From positions 1 to 36,120 of IMG/VR virus record IMGVR_UViG_3300025769_000358: 36,120 bases of DNA; one strand, 5' to 3'. Source of the DNA: a virus. Below are positions 6,880 through 16,846 of this stretch, one piece after another (position 1 is the first letter of the stretch; each line of letters opens with the position of its first letter). The translations under genes were made by a program, and so were the position numbers. A model generated the notes under the pieces. It did not search any database, was not told the DNA's origin, and saw nothing but the letters and a program-made list of their open reading frames with translations.

Positions 6880-9465
6880 ATGTCTGAACGTCTTCCACGA
6901 TATCGTCAGGTTGGCTTGATGCCGACAAGTATTGGGTCTTTGCCATCCGTAGATTTCTTGTCTGGCGGGCTTGAGGCGGCGCGCGGGTATGAGAGGATAT
7001 CAGCTTCCCTTGATAAATTAAGCTCATTTGCTTTTGAGAAAGCATCCGAGCGCCAAAAATTGCAAATAATTGAATCGGCACAACGCGAGCCAGAAAGTTT
7101 TTTGCAGCAACTTTCCGGCAAATCACTTGCTGACATGAGCGCAAATGAGCGCACGGGTTATGCTATCGCGAGCAAGAGATTTGGTGCAGAGCTTGAGGTA
7201 GACGCGCGCAGGCAAATCAGCGAAGTTATATTGCGCGGCCAGCAAGATGGTTTAAACACCACAGAAATCATTACCAAGGTTGACGAGGTTGTAGCCGGAT
7301 ATTCTTCGGCTGGTGGCAGTCTGTCTCCAGATATCGCCGCGACGCTCAAGAACAATCTAAGCAATTTACGCAATGCCCAGTTTTTGAATTTGTCCGAAAA
7401 GGACATGAAACTGGAGGAGGCAAAGTTTCGTGCTGAGGGCATTCAGGGCGTCTCCGAAATATCCAGAAATGTTGAGGATATGGCGCGCGCCGGTATGTCT
7501 AATTTTGATGATGTTCTCGCCAATGAGCTTGAAGGGCTTGAGGCGTATATGGAGCATCATCAATTTTCCCCGGATCAAATTGCCAAGACCCTGATTGGTG
7601 TCAGGCAGGATGCAAATATTGCAAGATTGCGCGGCGGCTTTGATAAGAGCCAAAGCATTCGCGACAAGCGGTCATACATAGATGCCCTCAAGGAAAGCAT
7701 CGAGAAGGGTGGCGAGCAGGCGGCTGGCCTTAGTGATGACCAATTAAGCACCGTTGTTAGTCAGTTTGAAACTAGCCTTGCAAAAGATATCAGGGAATTA
7801 AAGCCCAAGTACGATGCTGTTTCTGACTTTGCGGAAAGAAATTTTTTTGACGTTATTGGCGGCGGCAATAGACCCACAAAGGAAGCTGTTCAAGAAATTC
7901 AAAAGCGGGTTAATGAGTTGGCCGCAGACGGTTTTGATACGTCTGGTCTTCAGGCAAAAATAAATAACGCGCAGAAGATGCAGGCCCGCATGGAGACTCT
8001 AAAACCAACATCTGTTGTTGAAAAAGAGCAGATGATTGCTGGTTTAAACAAGGTTAACCTGAAAAGCGGCCTTACAGGCGAGCAGGCAATATTAAAGGAA
8101 TCTCTTGAAAAACGAGTTAAATCACAAAGGACCGCCTTAAAGAGCGATCCTATAAGTTATGGCAGGACCACCCAACAGATTACAGGTGGTAATCTTATGG
8201 TGGAGGCGAACGGGAAAAGTGTCGCCGAGGTTCAAGCACTTGTAGACAAAAGAATTGTGGAGGCAACATCTTTTGCACAAAGGCAGGGATTAGTCGATAT
8301 TCCGCTACTGGATCAGTCGGAAACAGAGACAATCATTAAGTCATTTAAAAATGGAAATGACAAACAGCGCGCAGAATTTTTAGGAAGTCTGGCGGCAAGC
8401 TGGGGGAATAACGCCAGATCAATATTCCAGTCAGTCTCTAAGGATGACGCTTTGTTGGCCCATATCGGAGGCCTTGTGGCTAGAGGCTCGTCACCTCGGG
8501 CAGTCGAGGCGGCGTTGCGCGGATATCGTATACTAGAAGAAAACGCCGCTACAAAGGGCGCTATGAGCAGCCAAGAATTTAGAGCCGTCACGGGCCAATA
8601 TTTTGCCAGCATGGCTACAACACCAAGGTTGCAGGCGCAGTTGCGGGAGGCCACAAACGCAATCTATCTGGGTAAGGGTGGTCAACCGGGCACTTATGAT
8701 AAAGATTTATTCGAGGACGCATTGCAAGAGGCGGCTGGGCAAACCAAGGGTGCAGACGGTGAGTTGTATGGGGGGATTACAACATACAAAAACAAGGCTC
8801 TGGTTTTGCCGACATCTATACCTCAAGAAGACTTTGAGGACCTTGTAAACAAAGCGCCTGTTCAGGCTTTCTCCGATTTTCGTACAGGTGAGATGCCTCT
8901 TGATTTGAATGGTGTGCCGCTCGACATTGGCCTGCTTAGAAATCAAGGAAACATCAGATTGGTCCAGTCTGCCGGTGGTCGCGCTCGCTTGTTCTTTGTC
9001 GTAAATGGATCAGAGTTTGAAGCCACAAATTCGGCGGGCGGATCAATAGAAATAAATTTAAACAATTTTTCTCCTGAATTTGCTAAATCCTTAAAAGATG
9101 TGGACCCGATTGAAAGGGCTGCGCCTGAGAGGTTCGCAACTGTGGAAGGCACAACTTTACTAGAAATCCCATCTTTGGGAGTTGACGTCAAAACAGAAGA
9201 AAGGACTTTAAGGGCCGGAGGAACTCCGGAAACTGGTTATTTTTCCGAATTGAAAAAAAGATTCCCCAAAAGATTTAAACGCGAACCGGAGCCTGACAGG
9301 TACGCGGGTTTGCCTGCGGAGCAACGCCCGCCGTCGTACTTGGTGCCGTTCTTACAAGAGGGGCAACCAGTTGAAGACTTCAGAATGCTAGATAGTCGCC
9401 CGTTCTCTCTTGAGGCTCACCCCTATAATGGGTGGTTCCAGCGCTTGTTAGAGCAAAGGCCCTAG
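6880..9465 (+). CDS. Large internal virion protein (gp15-position)
   Basis: An 861-residue protein in the place of T7 gp15. Most of it is helical and charged, with many coiled-coil-like Lys/Glu/Gln stretches (for example NLSEKDMKLEEAKFRAEG). There is no recognisable catalytic motif. The C-terminal 130 residues are more beta-like and end in a proline-rich tail. Base composition is noticeably richer in A and T than in neighbouring capsid genes. An ejection or DNA-translocation role is inferred from order and size; the sequence itself does not reveal a function. It is followed by a two-base gap and the next virion gene. Confidence 0.6.
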   Translation: MSERLPRYRQVGLMPTSIGSLPSVDFLSGGLEAARGYERISASLDKLSSFAFEKASERQKLQIIESAQREPESFLQQLSGKSLADMSANERTGYAIASKRFGAELEVDARRQISEVILRGQQDGLNTTEIITKVDEVVAGYSSAGGSLSPDIAATLKNNLSNLRNAQFLNLSEKDMKLEEAKFRAEGIQGVSEISRNVEDMARAGMSNFDDVLANELEGLEAYMEHHQFSPDQIAKTLIGVRQDANIARLRGGFDKSQSIRDKRSYIDALKESIEKGGEQAAGLSDDQLSTVVSQFETSLAKDIRELKPKYDAVSDFAERNFFDVIGGGNRPTKEAVQEIQKRVNELAADGFDTSGLQAKINNAQKMQARMETLKPTSVVEKEQMIAGLNKVNLKSGLTGEQAILKESLEKRVKSQRTALKSDPISYGRTTQQITGGNLMVEANGKSVAEVQALVDKRIVEATSFAQRQGLVDIPLLDQSETETIIKSFKNGNDKQRAEFLGSLAASWGNNARSIFQSVSKDDALLAHIGGLVARGSSPRAVEAALRGYRILEENAATKGAMSSQEFRAVTGQYFASMATTPRLQAQLREATNAIYLGKGGQPGTYDKDLFEDALQEAAGQTKGADGELYGGITTYKNKALVLPTSIPQEDFEDLVNKAPVQAFSDFRTGEMPLDLNGVPLDIGLLRNQGNIRLVQSAGGRARLFFVVNGSEFEATNSAGGSIEINLNNFSPEFAKSLKDVDPIERAAPERFATVEGTTLLEIPSLGVDVKTEERTLRAGGTPETGYFSELKKRFPKRFKREPEPDRYAGLPAEQRPPSYLVPFLQEGQPVEDFRMLDSRPFSLEAHPYNGWFQRLLEQRP

Positions 9466-9467
9466 TG

Positions 9468-10613
9468 ATGTCATTCTTTTATGACAAAGAAACAGACTAC
9501 GACACGCCGGTCACACAACCGGACGTGCCGTATTACGGGCCTGAAGTTGGTTTTTTTCAAGGCGTGGAGGCGGCCTATCAGCGCCAAACTCGTGGCGAAA
9601 ACACAGATGCCTATTCAGAGATTTTGAAGGAAAGGCTCGATCCTGTTATTGAGGCTATTAACGAAAGATCGGGCAAGTCATTTATCAACCCCGGCAATTA
9701 CGGCGGAATTCCCTCGTCGATGGGCCAGAATGAGTTTATGACTAAATATAGCCTTGATAAAATACTTAGTGAAATACGGGCAAACCCTGATCTGTATCCG
9801 GAATATAAGGATTTAACGGCAGAATCGATTGACCAAGAGATTAAGGACACGGCCCGCAAGGAAATAGAAATAGGGCAAAATGTTTCGCAGCGAACCACCA
9901 CTATGGGCGAGGTTGGTGACTTTCTGGGAACCGTAGGCGGGCTGTTGGTCGATGATAATTTTTTTGAAACCAATATCGCGACCGGCGGATTTTCTAGTTT
10001 TGGGAAGACACTTGCGAGTAAGCTCTTTTTTAACGCAGCACAGGGCGCGGGAATCGAGACTGCCCTACAACCGGCAGTAAAAGAATGGTACGAAAGTTTA
10101 GGACTGGAATATTCGTGGGATCGTGTCGCAGCTAATATAGCCGCTGGCGGTGTCTTGGGCGCGGCATTGCCCACAGTGCCACTAGCGCTTTCTCAGATCA
10201 AGTCTGGCGTTGTGGCGCTCAAGAAATCCGGAGCTATTAGCGAAGGAGATGCTAGAGTAATTGATAATGCAATAGAGGACGCCGAGGTCACGGCAGACAA
10301 ACCGGATGGCGTCAGCGACCTAGAGCATATTGATAATGTTGCCAAAGCAACCTCTCAAGCAATGGACGGTCGGCTTCCTGGTCTTGATGAATCACCAAGA
10401 TTACAGGACGGTGCCAATACTGTTCCGGACCCGGAGGCACTAGACCCGGTAGCAATTGGGCAGCAAATAGACGACATCGCCGACGATATAACAGTTGCTC
10501 TTGATGATGAGGTGAGCGGCGGACTTAGAACAATAACTGGTGCCGAATTGAAAAGGGACTTTATTCAGGAAGATAGAATGATCGAACGCTTTCGAGGGTG
10601 TGTTATCCGATGA
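9468..10613 (+). CDS. Putative internal virion protein
   Basis: A 381-residue protein. The ATG at 9468 (MSFFYDKE) is preferred over an upstream in-frame GTG at 9432, because it follows the previous stop by two bases and has AAAGG eight or more bases before it. The middle contains a Gly/Ala-rich segment (AANIAAGGVLGAALPTVPLAL) that could be amphipathic or membrane-seeking. The C-terminal third is acidic. The stop overlaps the next gene (ATGA). Nothing catalytic is recognised. Position between two large virion proteins suggests that it is part of the ejection complex (inference). Confidence 0.6.
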   Translation: MSFFYDKETDYDTPVTQPDVPYYGPEVGFFQGVEAAYQRQTRGENTDAYSEILKERLDPVIEAINERSGKSFINPGNYGGIPSSMGQNEFMTKYSLDKILSEIRANPDLYPEYKDLTAESIDQEIKDTARKEIEIGQNVSQRTTTMGEVGDFLGTVGGLLVDDNFFETNIATGGFSSFGKTLASKLFFNAAQGAGIETALQPAVKEWYESLGLEYSWDRVAANIAAGGVLGAALPTVPLALSQIKSGVVALKKSGAISEGDARVIDNAIEDAEVTADKPDGVSDLEHIDNVAKATSQAMDGRLPGLDESPRLQDGANTVPDPEALDPVAIGQQIDDIADDITVALDDEVSGGLRTITGAELKRDFIQEDRMIERFRGCVIR

Positions 10614-13105
10614 GCTTTTTAGATTGCATAAATGAGGCGGAGTCTGAAGGCACGATTACGGGGGATCAGGCTGAACGCGCAAGGGGTCTATATACAGAGT
10701 TCCTAAAACAAAAATATGGGAAAAAGGCTAACGCCGAGGCGGAGGCTGGTGCGAGTACCTTTGACGCACTTCAGGCAGACATTGTTCAACGAAAGCGAAG
10801 GGCCGTCCTGCAACATCAAGCGCAGAAAGATCGTTTAAACGAGGTGCTGCAATATGATGTAGATCACACGGGGCAAGTCCTTGGTGATATCATCGATAAA
10901 GGTGGGCGCGGTCTGTTCAAGACTATAGATTATGAGGCGCGACGTAAGGGGATTTTGACGCGAGCGCATTCAAAAATGGCCGACATTCTAACGCAGATGA
11001 AGCGGTCTTCCGTCCTTGGCCGAGAGACGAGACAGGCCAAGGCGAATGGCGTTGATTTAGTAAAAGAGATTTTTGGCGAAAACAGCCGCAACCCATTGGC
11101 AAAAGAGTTTGCAGAGGCATGGCGCAGAACCGCTGATGAGTTGCGTATTCAGTTTAATAATGCAGGCGGCAATATCCCAAAGCGTTCTGACTGGGGCATG
11201 CCGCAATCACATGATCGTGAGGCCATACGAAAAAGCACTATGGAGGAGTGGATTACATACATTAGCCACCGTCTTGATTTTGACAAGATTATAGACGAGC
11301 GGACGGGGCAGGCATTTAGTGAATTGGGAGAAGGCGCGAGGGATCAGCTACTCCGTCAGGTTCACAAAACAATTATGACAAGTGGCTTTAACAAGGTTTC
11401 TCCAGAAACAATACGGCACGGCAAAGGCTCTCTCGCCACACGCAGAGCGGACCATAGATTTCTGGCCTTTAAAAACCCTCAAGCGTGGCAGGAGTATCAG
11501 AATAAATATGGTGGCGGTGATCCGTTTACGGTGATGATGGATCATATCGAAGGTATGTCGCGTGACATTGCCATGATGCAGACATTTGGCCCCAATCCGA
11601 ATTCGACCATAGATTTTCTTCGCACGCAGTTGATGGCTCGCGCCGAGGAAGCGGATTATCAGGCGCAGCGCGCTGGCAAAGAGGCCAAGAACATGGCGAA
11701 GCTCAATCCCGTCCTGAATAAGTTCGATAATATGTATCAGGACATTAGCGGCAATGCCTATGTGCCGGTGCGACAGCAGCAATCGCGGATATGGGCTGGG
11801 TTGGGTGAGATGCTTAGTGCGGCACAGTTAGGCTCTGCGCCTATAGCGGCCATGCTGGGTGACAAGGCTACAATGAGGATCACTGCACGGATTGCGGGGA
11901 CGCCTCACATGGGGTCTTTGTCAAAGACGCTTGCAAATATTGTTGCGTCAAAAGCCACAAAATCTGAACTAATCAGAGCGGGCCTGATTGCAGAGCATTG
12001 GTCTTCCGTTGCTTATGGGCAGGCCCGTTACATAGGCAACATTACCGGGCCACAGATTACGCAAAGAATATCCCACGCCGCTATGAACATAAGCGGTCTA
12101 TCACCCCTGACGCAGGCGGAGCGATGGGTGTATGGCGAAAGTCTGATGGGACATTACGCAAGCATTTCAAAGCAATCTTATGCGAGTTTGTCCCAGAAAG
12201 ATAAAAGACTGTTTGAGAGATACGGAATCACAGAGCAGGACTGGAATGTTTTGCGTTCCGTCAAAAGCTATAATTATAAGCGGGCGACATGGCTGCGCCC
12301 CGCTGATGTGTTTGATGTAAACGAGGGCGTGGCTCAAAAATATGTCGATCTGATTCAGTCAGAAACAGACTTGGCTATTCCTGTTGCCGGTCCAAGAGCC
12401 AGATCATTTCTTCGTGGCGGCGTTCGGCCCGGTACAATACAGGGTGACCTTCTCAAGTCTGTCGCTCAATACAAAACCTTTCCGATAGTTTTGGCGCAAA
12501 ACAATTTGCAACAGTTCCGCTATTTGCCAACGAGCAGAATGGCACGCATAGGATATGCAACAGAGTTTGCAGTATACTCGACTTTTATGGGGGCGCTGAA
12601 TATTCAGTTGCGGGAGATGGCGAAGGGGCGCGACCCAATCCCCATGTTTGACGAAGATGGCAATCCCAACCTTGGGTTCTTTGGCAAGGCAATTGCCGCG
12701 AGCGGCGCATTGAGTTTGTATGGGGATTTCTTGTTTGCCGATGTGAATAGTTACGGCTATTCACTGGGTGAAACGATAGCAGGGCCGCGCCTTGGGTTCA
12801 TTGGCGACTTGAGCCGGTTGACCTTGGGCAATCTTGCCGAAGTCATGCAAGGCAAGGATACGAACGCAGTCGCCGAGACAATCGGGTTCCTTGGTAATTA
12901 TACGCCGGGTGTCTCCACGTTCTATCTTCGTGTCGCGCTGGAGCGCATGATACTGGATCAGCTTCGTCTTATGGTCGATCCGGAAGCGGGGCGTAGATTC
13001 CGCCGCTTGGAGCGGAGGCGACAAAGGGAATATGGGCAGGATTATTGGTGGTCACCCGGCAAGTTCCTGCCAGAACGATCACCCAATATAGAGTCCGCCC
13101 TATAA
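10610..13105 (+). CDS. Large internal virion protein (gp16-position)
   Basis: An 831-residue protein whose best start is the ATG at 10610, overlapping the previous stop by four bases. An in-frame GTG at 10598 is less likely. It is rich in helices and basic residues. It contains a conserved-looking segment with IPKRSDWGMPQSHD followed by a Trp-containing helix, seen in large podovirus virion proteins of this position. There is a hydrophobic region near the C-terminus (around AIAASGALSLYGDFLFA). No lytic transglycosylase motif is visible, unlike T7 gp16. Role: probably the innermost ejection protein forming the cytoplasmic-membrane part of the DNA conduit (inference from order and size). Confidence 0.65.
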   Translation: MSFLDCINEAESEGTITGDQAERARGLYTEFLKQKYGKKANAEAEAGASTFDALQADIVQRKRRAVLQHQAQKDRLNEVLQYDVDHTGQVLGDIIDKGGRGLFKTIDYEARRKGILTRAHSKMADILTQMKRSSVLGRETRQAKANGVDLVKEIFGENSRNPLAKEFAEAWRRTADELRIQFNNAGGNIPKRSDWGMPQSHDREAIRKSTMEEWITYISHRLDFDKIIDERTGQAFSELGEGARDQLLRQVHKTIMTSGFNKVSPETIRHGKGSLATRRADHRFLAFKNPQAWQEYQNKYGGGDPFTVMMDHIEGMSRDIAMMQTFGPNPNSTIDFLRTQLMARAEEADYQAQRAGKEAKNMAKLNPVLNKFDNMYQDISGNAYVPVRQQQSRIWAGLGEMLSAAQLGSAPIAAMLGDKATMRITARIAGTPHMGSLSKTLANIVASKATKSELIRAGLIAEHWSSVAYGQARYIGNITGPQITQRISHAAMNISGLSPLTQAERWVYGESLMGHYASISKQSYASLSQKDKRLFERYGITEQDWNVLRSVKSYNYKRATWLRPADVFDVNEGVAQKYVDLIQSETDLAIPVAGPRARSFLRGGVRPGTIQGDLLKSVAQYKTFPIVLAQNNLQQFRYLPTSRMARIGYATEFAVYSTFMGALNIQLREMAKGRDPIPMFDEDGNPNLGFFGKAIAASGALSLYGDFLFADVNSYGYSLGETIAGPRLGFIGDLSRLTLGNLAEVMQGKDTNAVAETIGFLGNYTPGVSTFYLRVALERMILDQLRLMVDPEAGRRFRRLERRRQREYGQDYWWSPGKFLPERSPNIESAL

Positions 13106-13158
13106 TCTGGAAATCACACCAACCATGATGTACAATCCCCGCAACCAAGGAATGATAG

Positions 13159-14403
13159 ATGGCTAATTACAACATCAACGCGGTGACGCGACGTGTCGTT
13201 TACACGGGTTCCGCTGGCACTGGGCCATACTCGTTCACGTTTGAAGTTCTGGTGCAGACCGATCTGGCCGTCTACTTCAACAGCACGAAGCTCACGTTGA
13301 CGACCGACTATACCGTGACGATCAACGCCAACGGCACGGGCAGCATCACCATCGTCACCGGGACCAACGTGCCATCAACGCCAACCGGCAGCGACACAAT
13401 TACTATCATCGGCGCTCGTGACATTGAGCGGACGACGGACTTCGTGACCGCTGGCGAACTCCGCGCTGCGGCACTAAACGAACAGCTTGATGCGCTGACC
13501 ATCTTCGATCAACAGATCGCGGAGGAGAACAAGCGCCAGCTTATCGCGCCAGAGTATGACCCGGCGCACGTAGACGACGGCGGCACGCTAGACATGACGC
13601 TGCCTGCGAAGGCGGATCGCCTGGGCAAGTTGCTCGGTTTCAATGCTTCGACCGGCAACCCCGAGGCGACAACCGGGCGGGTGCTGACCGTCAACGTCAG
13701 CGATGTCGCGGTGGACGGCGGCGGCAATTCTCAACCCGCGACCGTGAGCTACACCGAAAGCACCGGAGTTCTAAATCTCGGCATCCCGACTGGGGACACG
13801 GGCGCGACGGGAGCAACCGGCGCTGCTGGCGCTGATGGCGTCTTTTCTGAGATTGCGGATCAAAGCGAAGCGGAGACGGGAACGGACAACGAAAAGGGCA
13901 TGACTCCGCTTCGCGTGAAGCAGGCGGTCGACAGTTATGGCCTGCTCGCGGCGAACAACCTGTCAGATGTCGCAAGCGCCGCGACCGCCAGAACGAACCT
14001 CGGCCTTGTAATCGGCACCGACGTGCAGTCGTTCGACGCCGACACAATGAAGTCGGACACGTCCACGCGCGTCACGGCGAACATGGGCTTTACGCCTGTG
14101 ACAGACGCCAGCAGCAGCGGCAGCGTCACCTTTGATTTCTCGACCGGAAACATCAGCAAGATCACGTTGTCTGAAGACATCACAAGCGTCACGATTTCCG
14201 GTGCCACGGCAGGCGACATTATCCACATTCAGATTACGCAAGACAGCACTGCGCGCGCGATCAGCGGTTGGCCCGCCGCCGTGAAGTGGAGCGGCGGCGG
14301 AACCGCCCCGACGATCAGCACGACGTCGGGCGCGGTCGACATCGTGTCGGCGCTCTTCGACGGCACAAATTACTGGGCGTCAGTCACTCAGGATCACCAA
14401 TAA
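13159..14403 (+). CDS. Tail fibre protein with T7 gp17-like N-terminus
   Basis: A 414-residue protein. Residues 1-130 match the T7 gp17 attachment domain: RRVVYTGSAGTGPYSFTFEVL, then LTLTTDYTVTINANGTGSITI, then a helical LRAAALNEQLDALTIFDQQI stretch. Residues 212-227 form a short collagen-like Gly-X-Y run (GDTGATGATGAAGADG), typical of trimeric fibres. The C-terminal 130 residues are beta-rich, with a DASSSGSVTFDFS stretch. It attaches to the tail at the nozzle. GGAA lies just before the ATG. The stop overlaps the next start (TAATG). GC content is higher than in the following gene. Confidence 0.85.
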   Translation: MANYNINAVTRRVVYTGSAGTGPYSFTFEVLVQTDLAVYFNSTKLTLTTDYTVTINANGTGSITIVTGTNVPSTPTGSDTITIIGARDIERTTDFVTAGELRAAALNEQLDALTIFDQQIAEENKRQLIAPEYDPAHVDDGGTLDMTLPAKADRLGKLLGFNASTGNPEATTGRVLTVNVSDVAVDGGGNSQPATVSYTESTGVLNLGIPTGDTGATGATGAAGADGVFSEIADQSEAETGTDNEKGMTPLRVKQAVDSYGLLAANNLSDVASAATARTNLGLVIGTDVQSFDADTMKSDTSTRVTANMGFTPVTDASSSGSVTFDFSTGNISKITLSEDITSVTISGATAGDIIHIQITQDSTARAISGWPAAVKWSGGGTAPTISTTSGAVDIVSALFDGTNYWASVTQDHQ

Positions 14404-16844
14404 TGTTTGGGAGCAAGATCAACCCATCGGGCGCTGCGGCAGACCTCGGCGACGAAATTGCGAACAGCGTTCGGTTCAACGACAACGACAGCGCGTATCT
14501 AAGTCGCACACCTGCGTCTGCAAGTAACCGAAAAACGTGGACTTGGAGTGCGTGGATAAAACGTGGCAACATAACTTTAGGGAATAGAAGCACATTATTT
14601 TCTGGCAGGACCACTGGCACATCAAATCTTTTTGGGTTTTTTAATCCTTCAACCAATGGTGCTGCTGATACGTTTGGTGCTTACCTGGGCGCAAATGGCG
14701 ATGATAGGTTTCAAACAACAAGGGTATTTCGTGACCCAAATGCTTGGTATCATTTTGTCGTTGTTTTGGATACTACAGATGCAACGTCTGATGACAGGTT
14801 TAAACTGTATGTAAACGGCACAAGAGAAACAGTTTGGACAAGATTTGACTTCATAACACAAAATCAAGACAAAGGTTTTAACGAAGCTATATCACACAGC
14901 ATTGGCGCAGAGGGTACAACACTGTTTTTTGACGGCTGTATGGCAGAGGTCAACTTCATTGACGGCACTGCCCTAGACCCAACAAATTTTGGTCGATATT
15001 CCACTACACACCCTAACGTCTGGGTGCCGATTGAATACACTGGGTCTTACGGAACCAATGGATTTCATCTCGATTTCGCTGTAGCGCCGGGAACAGGAAA
15101 CGGCGCGGGTACAGACACCAGCGGCAACACAAACGATTGGACTGAAAGCGGACTTACTGCGGACGATCAATTAAGTGATACGCCGTCGAACGTCTTTTGT
15201 GCACTGAGCCCGGTGAATGCGGGTTCTGCGATGGTGCTGTCCGAAGCCTCGCTTCGAGTATCGGTTGGCACGTCTCAATCCGTGGGCGGCACCTTCCTTC
15301 TCGATGGGATGCTATCTTACTGGGAGGTTGAAGCGAAGGTGACGCCTAACAATGGCGTCCTCGGCATCGGTCGGGATTTTTTACACACGGCCAACTTCGT
15401 CAACACCGGCATACATGGAATTTATGCCACCGCCAACCAGTGGTACTCCGATGGATCAAACCTGACGACGCCAACGCACGCCTCTATTTCCAGCGGTGAC
15501 CGCTTGATGTTCGCCTTCGATGAGCCAAACGGTAAACTCTATGTCGGCTTGAATGGCACTTGGCTCAACAGCGGTGATCCGGCTGCGGGGACGGGCGCGG
15601 TATTTACCGGCCTAACACAAGGCGGCTATGTCCCTTATTTCGGCACAGGAACATCGCCCACAAACGACTATCATTTTTCGTTTGGGCAGGATACCACAAA
15701 CATCGCCAGCGCCGTATCCGACGGAAACGGATATGGCAATTTTGAATACACGCCGCCCACTGGATTCTTGGCCCTCTGCCAAGCCAATCTCCCCAATGTG
15801 GTCACTGACCTTGGCGGCGTCGATAAGCCTTGGAAACATTTCGTTGCAGTCACTCGCCTCGGCGATGCCACCGCAGATGCAAGTACGGTCGATGACTTTG
15901 ATCCGGTGCTGGCATGGATCAAGAACCGCGACCAACTCGATGAACACAAACTTGTAGATCAAGTGCGTGGAGCTACCAAAGAATTAAATACCGATAGCAC
16001 AAACGCCGAAAGCACTGATGCGAACGGTGTTACTGCGTTTGGAACGAACAGTTACACGCTTGGAACAGGTGCGGGAGGATATAACGACAGTGGTGAAAAC
16101 TTCTTAGATTTACTGTTCGATGGCAATGGTGCGGGTGTTGTAAATAATGACGGCTCTATTCAGTCAACAGTCAGCGTCAGCCCGTCAGGCGCTTGGTCGT
16201 TTATCAAATATACTGCGTCCGCCACCCCGGCTGCTGGTGATACAATAGGGCACAGTTTGCCGGGCGAGCCGGATATGTTGGTATTCTTCCGCCGAAGCGC
16301 GACATCGAATCATATGGTGTACGTCCGTTCTCTCGGAGCGGGCAACTCTGACTACCTTATGTTAGATTTGACAATTTCTAAGGGGTCTCCTGGGGCGGTT
16401 AATTATCTCAACGCCACGCATCCCGGCGCATCGGTTATTACTCTTGGTAACGATACTAATGTAAACGCCGCCAATGCGACGTATTTCGTCATGGCCTTCC
16501 GGTCAGTGCCGGGGCTTTGCAAGGTCGGGTCTTATACCGGGAACGGTAATTTCGATGGATCGTTCGTCCCTCTCAATTTTAACCCAAAAGTATTTTTACT
16601 GAAGCGAACAGATGTGGCGAATGATTGGCTTTTGGGATACCTGCCAAACGGCTCGAACGCTGGCGAGTATGTTTTTGCAAACAGTACTGCGGTGAGCGGC
16701 CCTCTATCGCTCGATATGACTTCTACCGGCGTCAAAATAAGAACCTCCGGCGCAACCTACAACGCTTCCGGTGGAAATTACGTCTTTCTAGCCATAGCCG
16801 AATCCGCAATCGGCGGCGGCATTGCATTCCCTAACGCGAGGTAA
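14403..16844 (+). CDS. Receptor-binding tail protein with LamG- and SPRY-like domains
   Basis: An 813-residue protein. The ATG at 14403 overlaps the previous stop. Residues of about 25-215 form a concanavalin/LamG-like sandwich: SVRFNDNDSAYLSRTP, TWTWSAWIKRGN, WYHFVVVLDTT and FFDGCMAEVNFIDG. About 280-440 looks SPRY-like (SYWEVEAKV, GDRLMFAFDEPNGKLYVGLNG). The last 330 residues resemble the DUF7483 region of aquatic phage tail proteins (WIKNRDQLDEHKLVDQVRG, FRSVPGLCKVGSYTGNG). It probably binds surface glycans. The first 100 or so bases are GC-rich, followed by a clearly AT-rich stretch to about 15000, suggesting domain exchange. No depolymerase active site is recognised. Confidence 0.8.
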   Translation: MFGSKINPSGAAADLGDEIANSVRFNDNDSAYLSRTPASASNRKTWTWSAWIKRGNITLGNRSTLFSGRTTGTSNLFGFFNPSTNGAADTFGAYLGANGDDRFQTTRVFRDPNAWYHFVVVLDTTDATSDDRFKLYVNGTRETVWTRFDFITQNQDKGFNEAISHSIGAEGTTLFFDGCMAEVNFIDGTALDPTNFGRYSTTHPNVWVPIEYTGSYGTNGFHLDFAVAPGTGNGAGTDTSGNTNDWTESGLTADDQLSDTPSNVFCALSPVNAGSAMVLSEASLRVSVGTSQSVGGTFLLDGMLSYWEVEAKVTPNNGVLGIGRDFLHTANFVNTGIHGIYATANQWYSDGSNLTTPTHASISSGDRLMFAFDEPNGKLYVGLNGTWLNSGDPAAGTGAVFTGLTQGGYVPYFGTGTSPTNDYHFSFGQDTTNIASAVSDGNGYGNFEYTPPTGFLALCQANLPNVVTDLGGVDKPWKHFVAVTRLGDATADASTVDDFDPVLAWIKNRDQLDEHKLVDQVRGATKELNTDSTNAESTDANGVTAFGTNSYTLGTGAGGYNDSGENFLDLLFDGNGAGVVNNDGSIQSTVSVSPSGAWSFIKYTASATPAAGDTIGHSLPGEPDMLVFFRRSATSNHMVYVRSLGAGNSDYLMLDLTISKGSPGAVNYLNATHPGASVITLGNDTNVNAANATYFVMAFRSVPGLCKVGSYTGNGNFDGSFVPLNFNPKVFLLKRTDVANDWLLGYLPNGSNAGEYVFANSTAVSGPLSLDMTSTGVKIRTSGATYNASGGNYVFLAIAESAIGGGIAFPNAR

Positions 16845-16846
16845 CC

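Noticed and set aside
9432-9467. Longer start of the internal virion gene
   Set aside because: It overlaps the previous gene and is a GTG; the ATG at 9468 follows the stop by two bases and has a better ribosome site.
14268-14402. Upstream extension of the receptor-binding gene
   Set aside because: It is an out-of-frame reading of the fibre gene end; the ATG at 14403 overlapping the stop fits the packing of this region.
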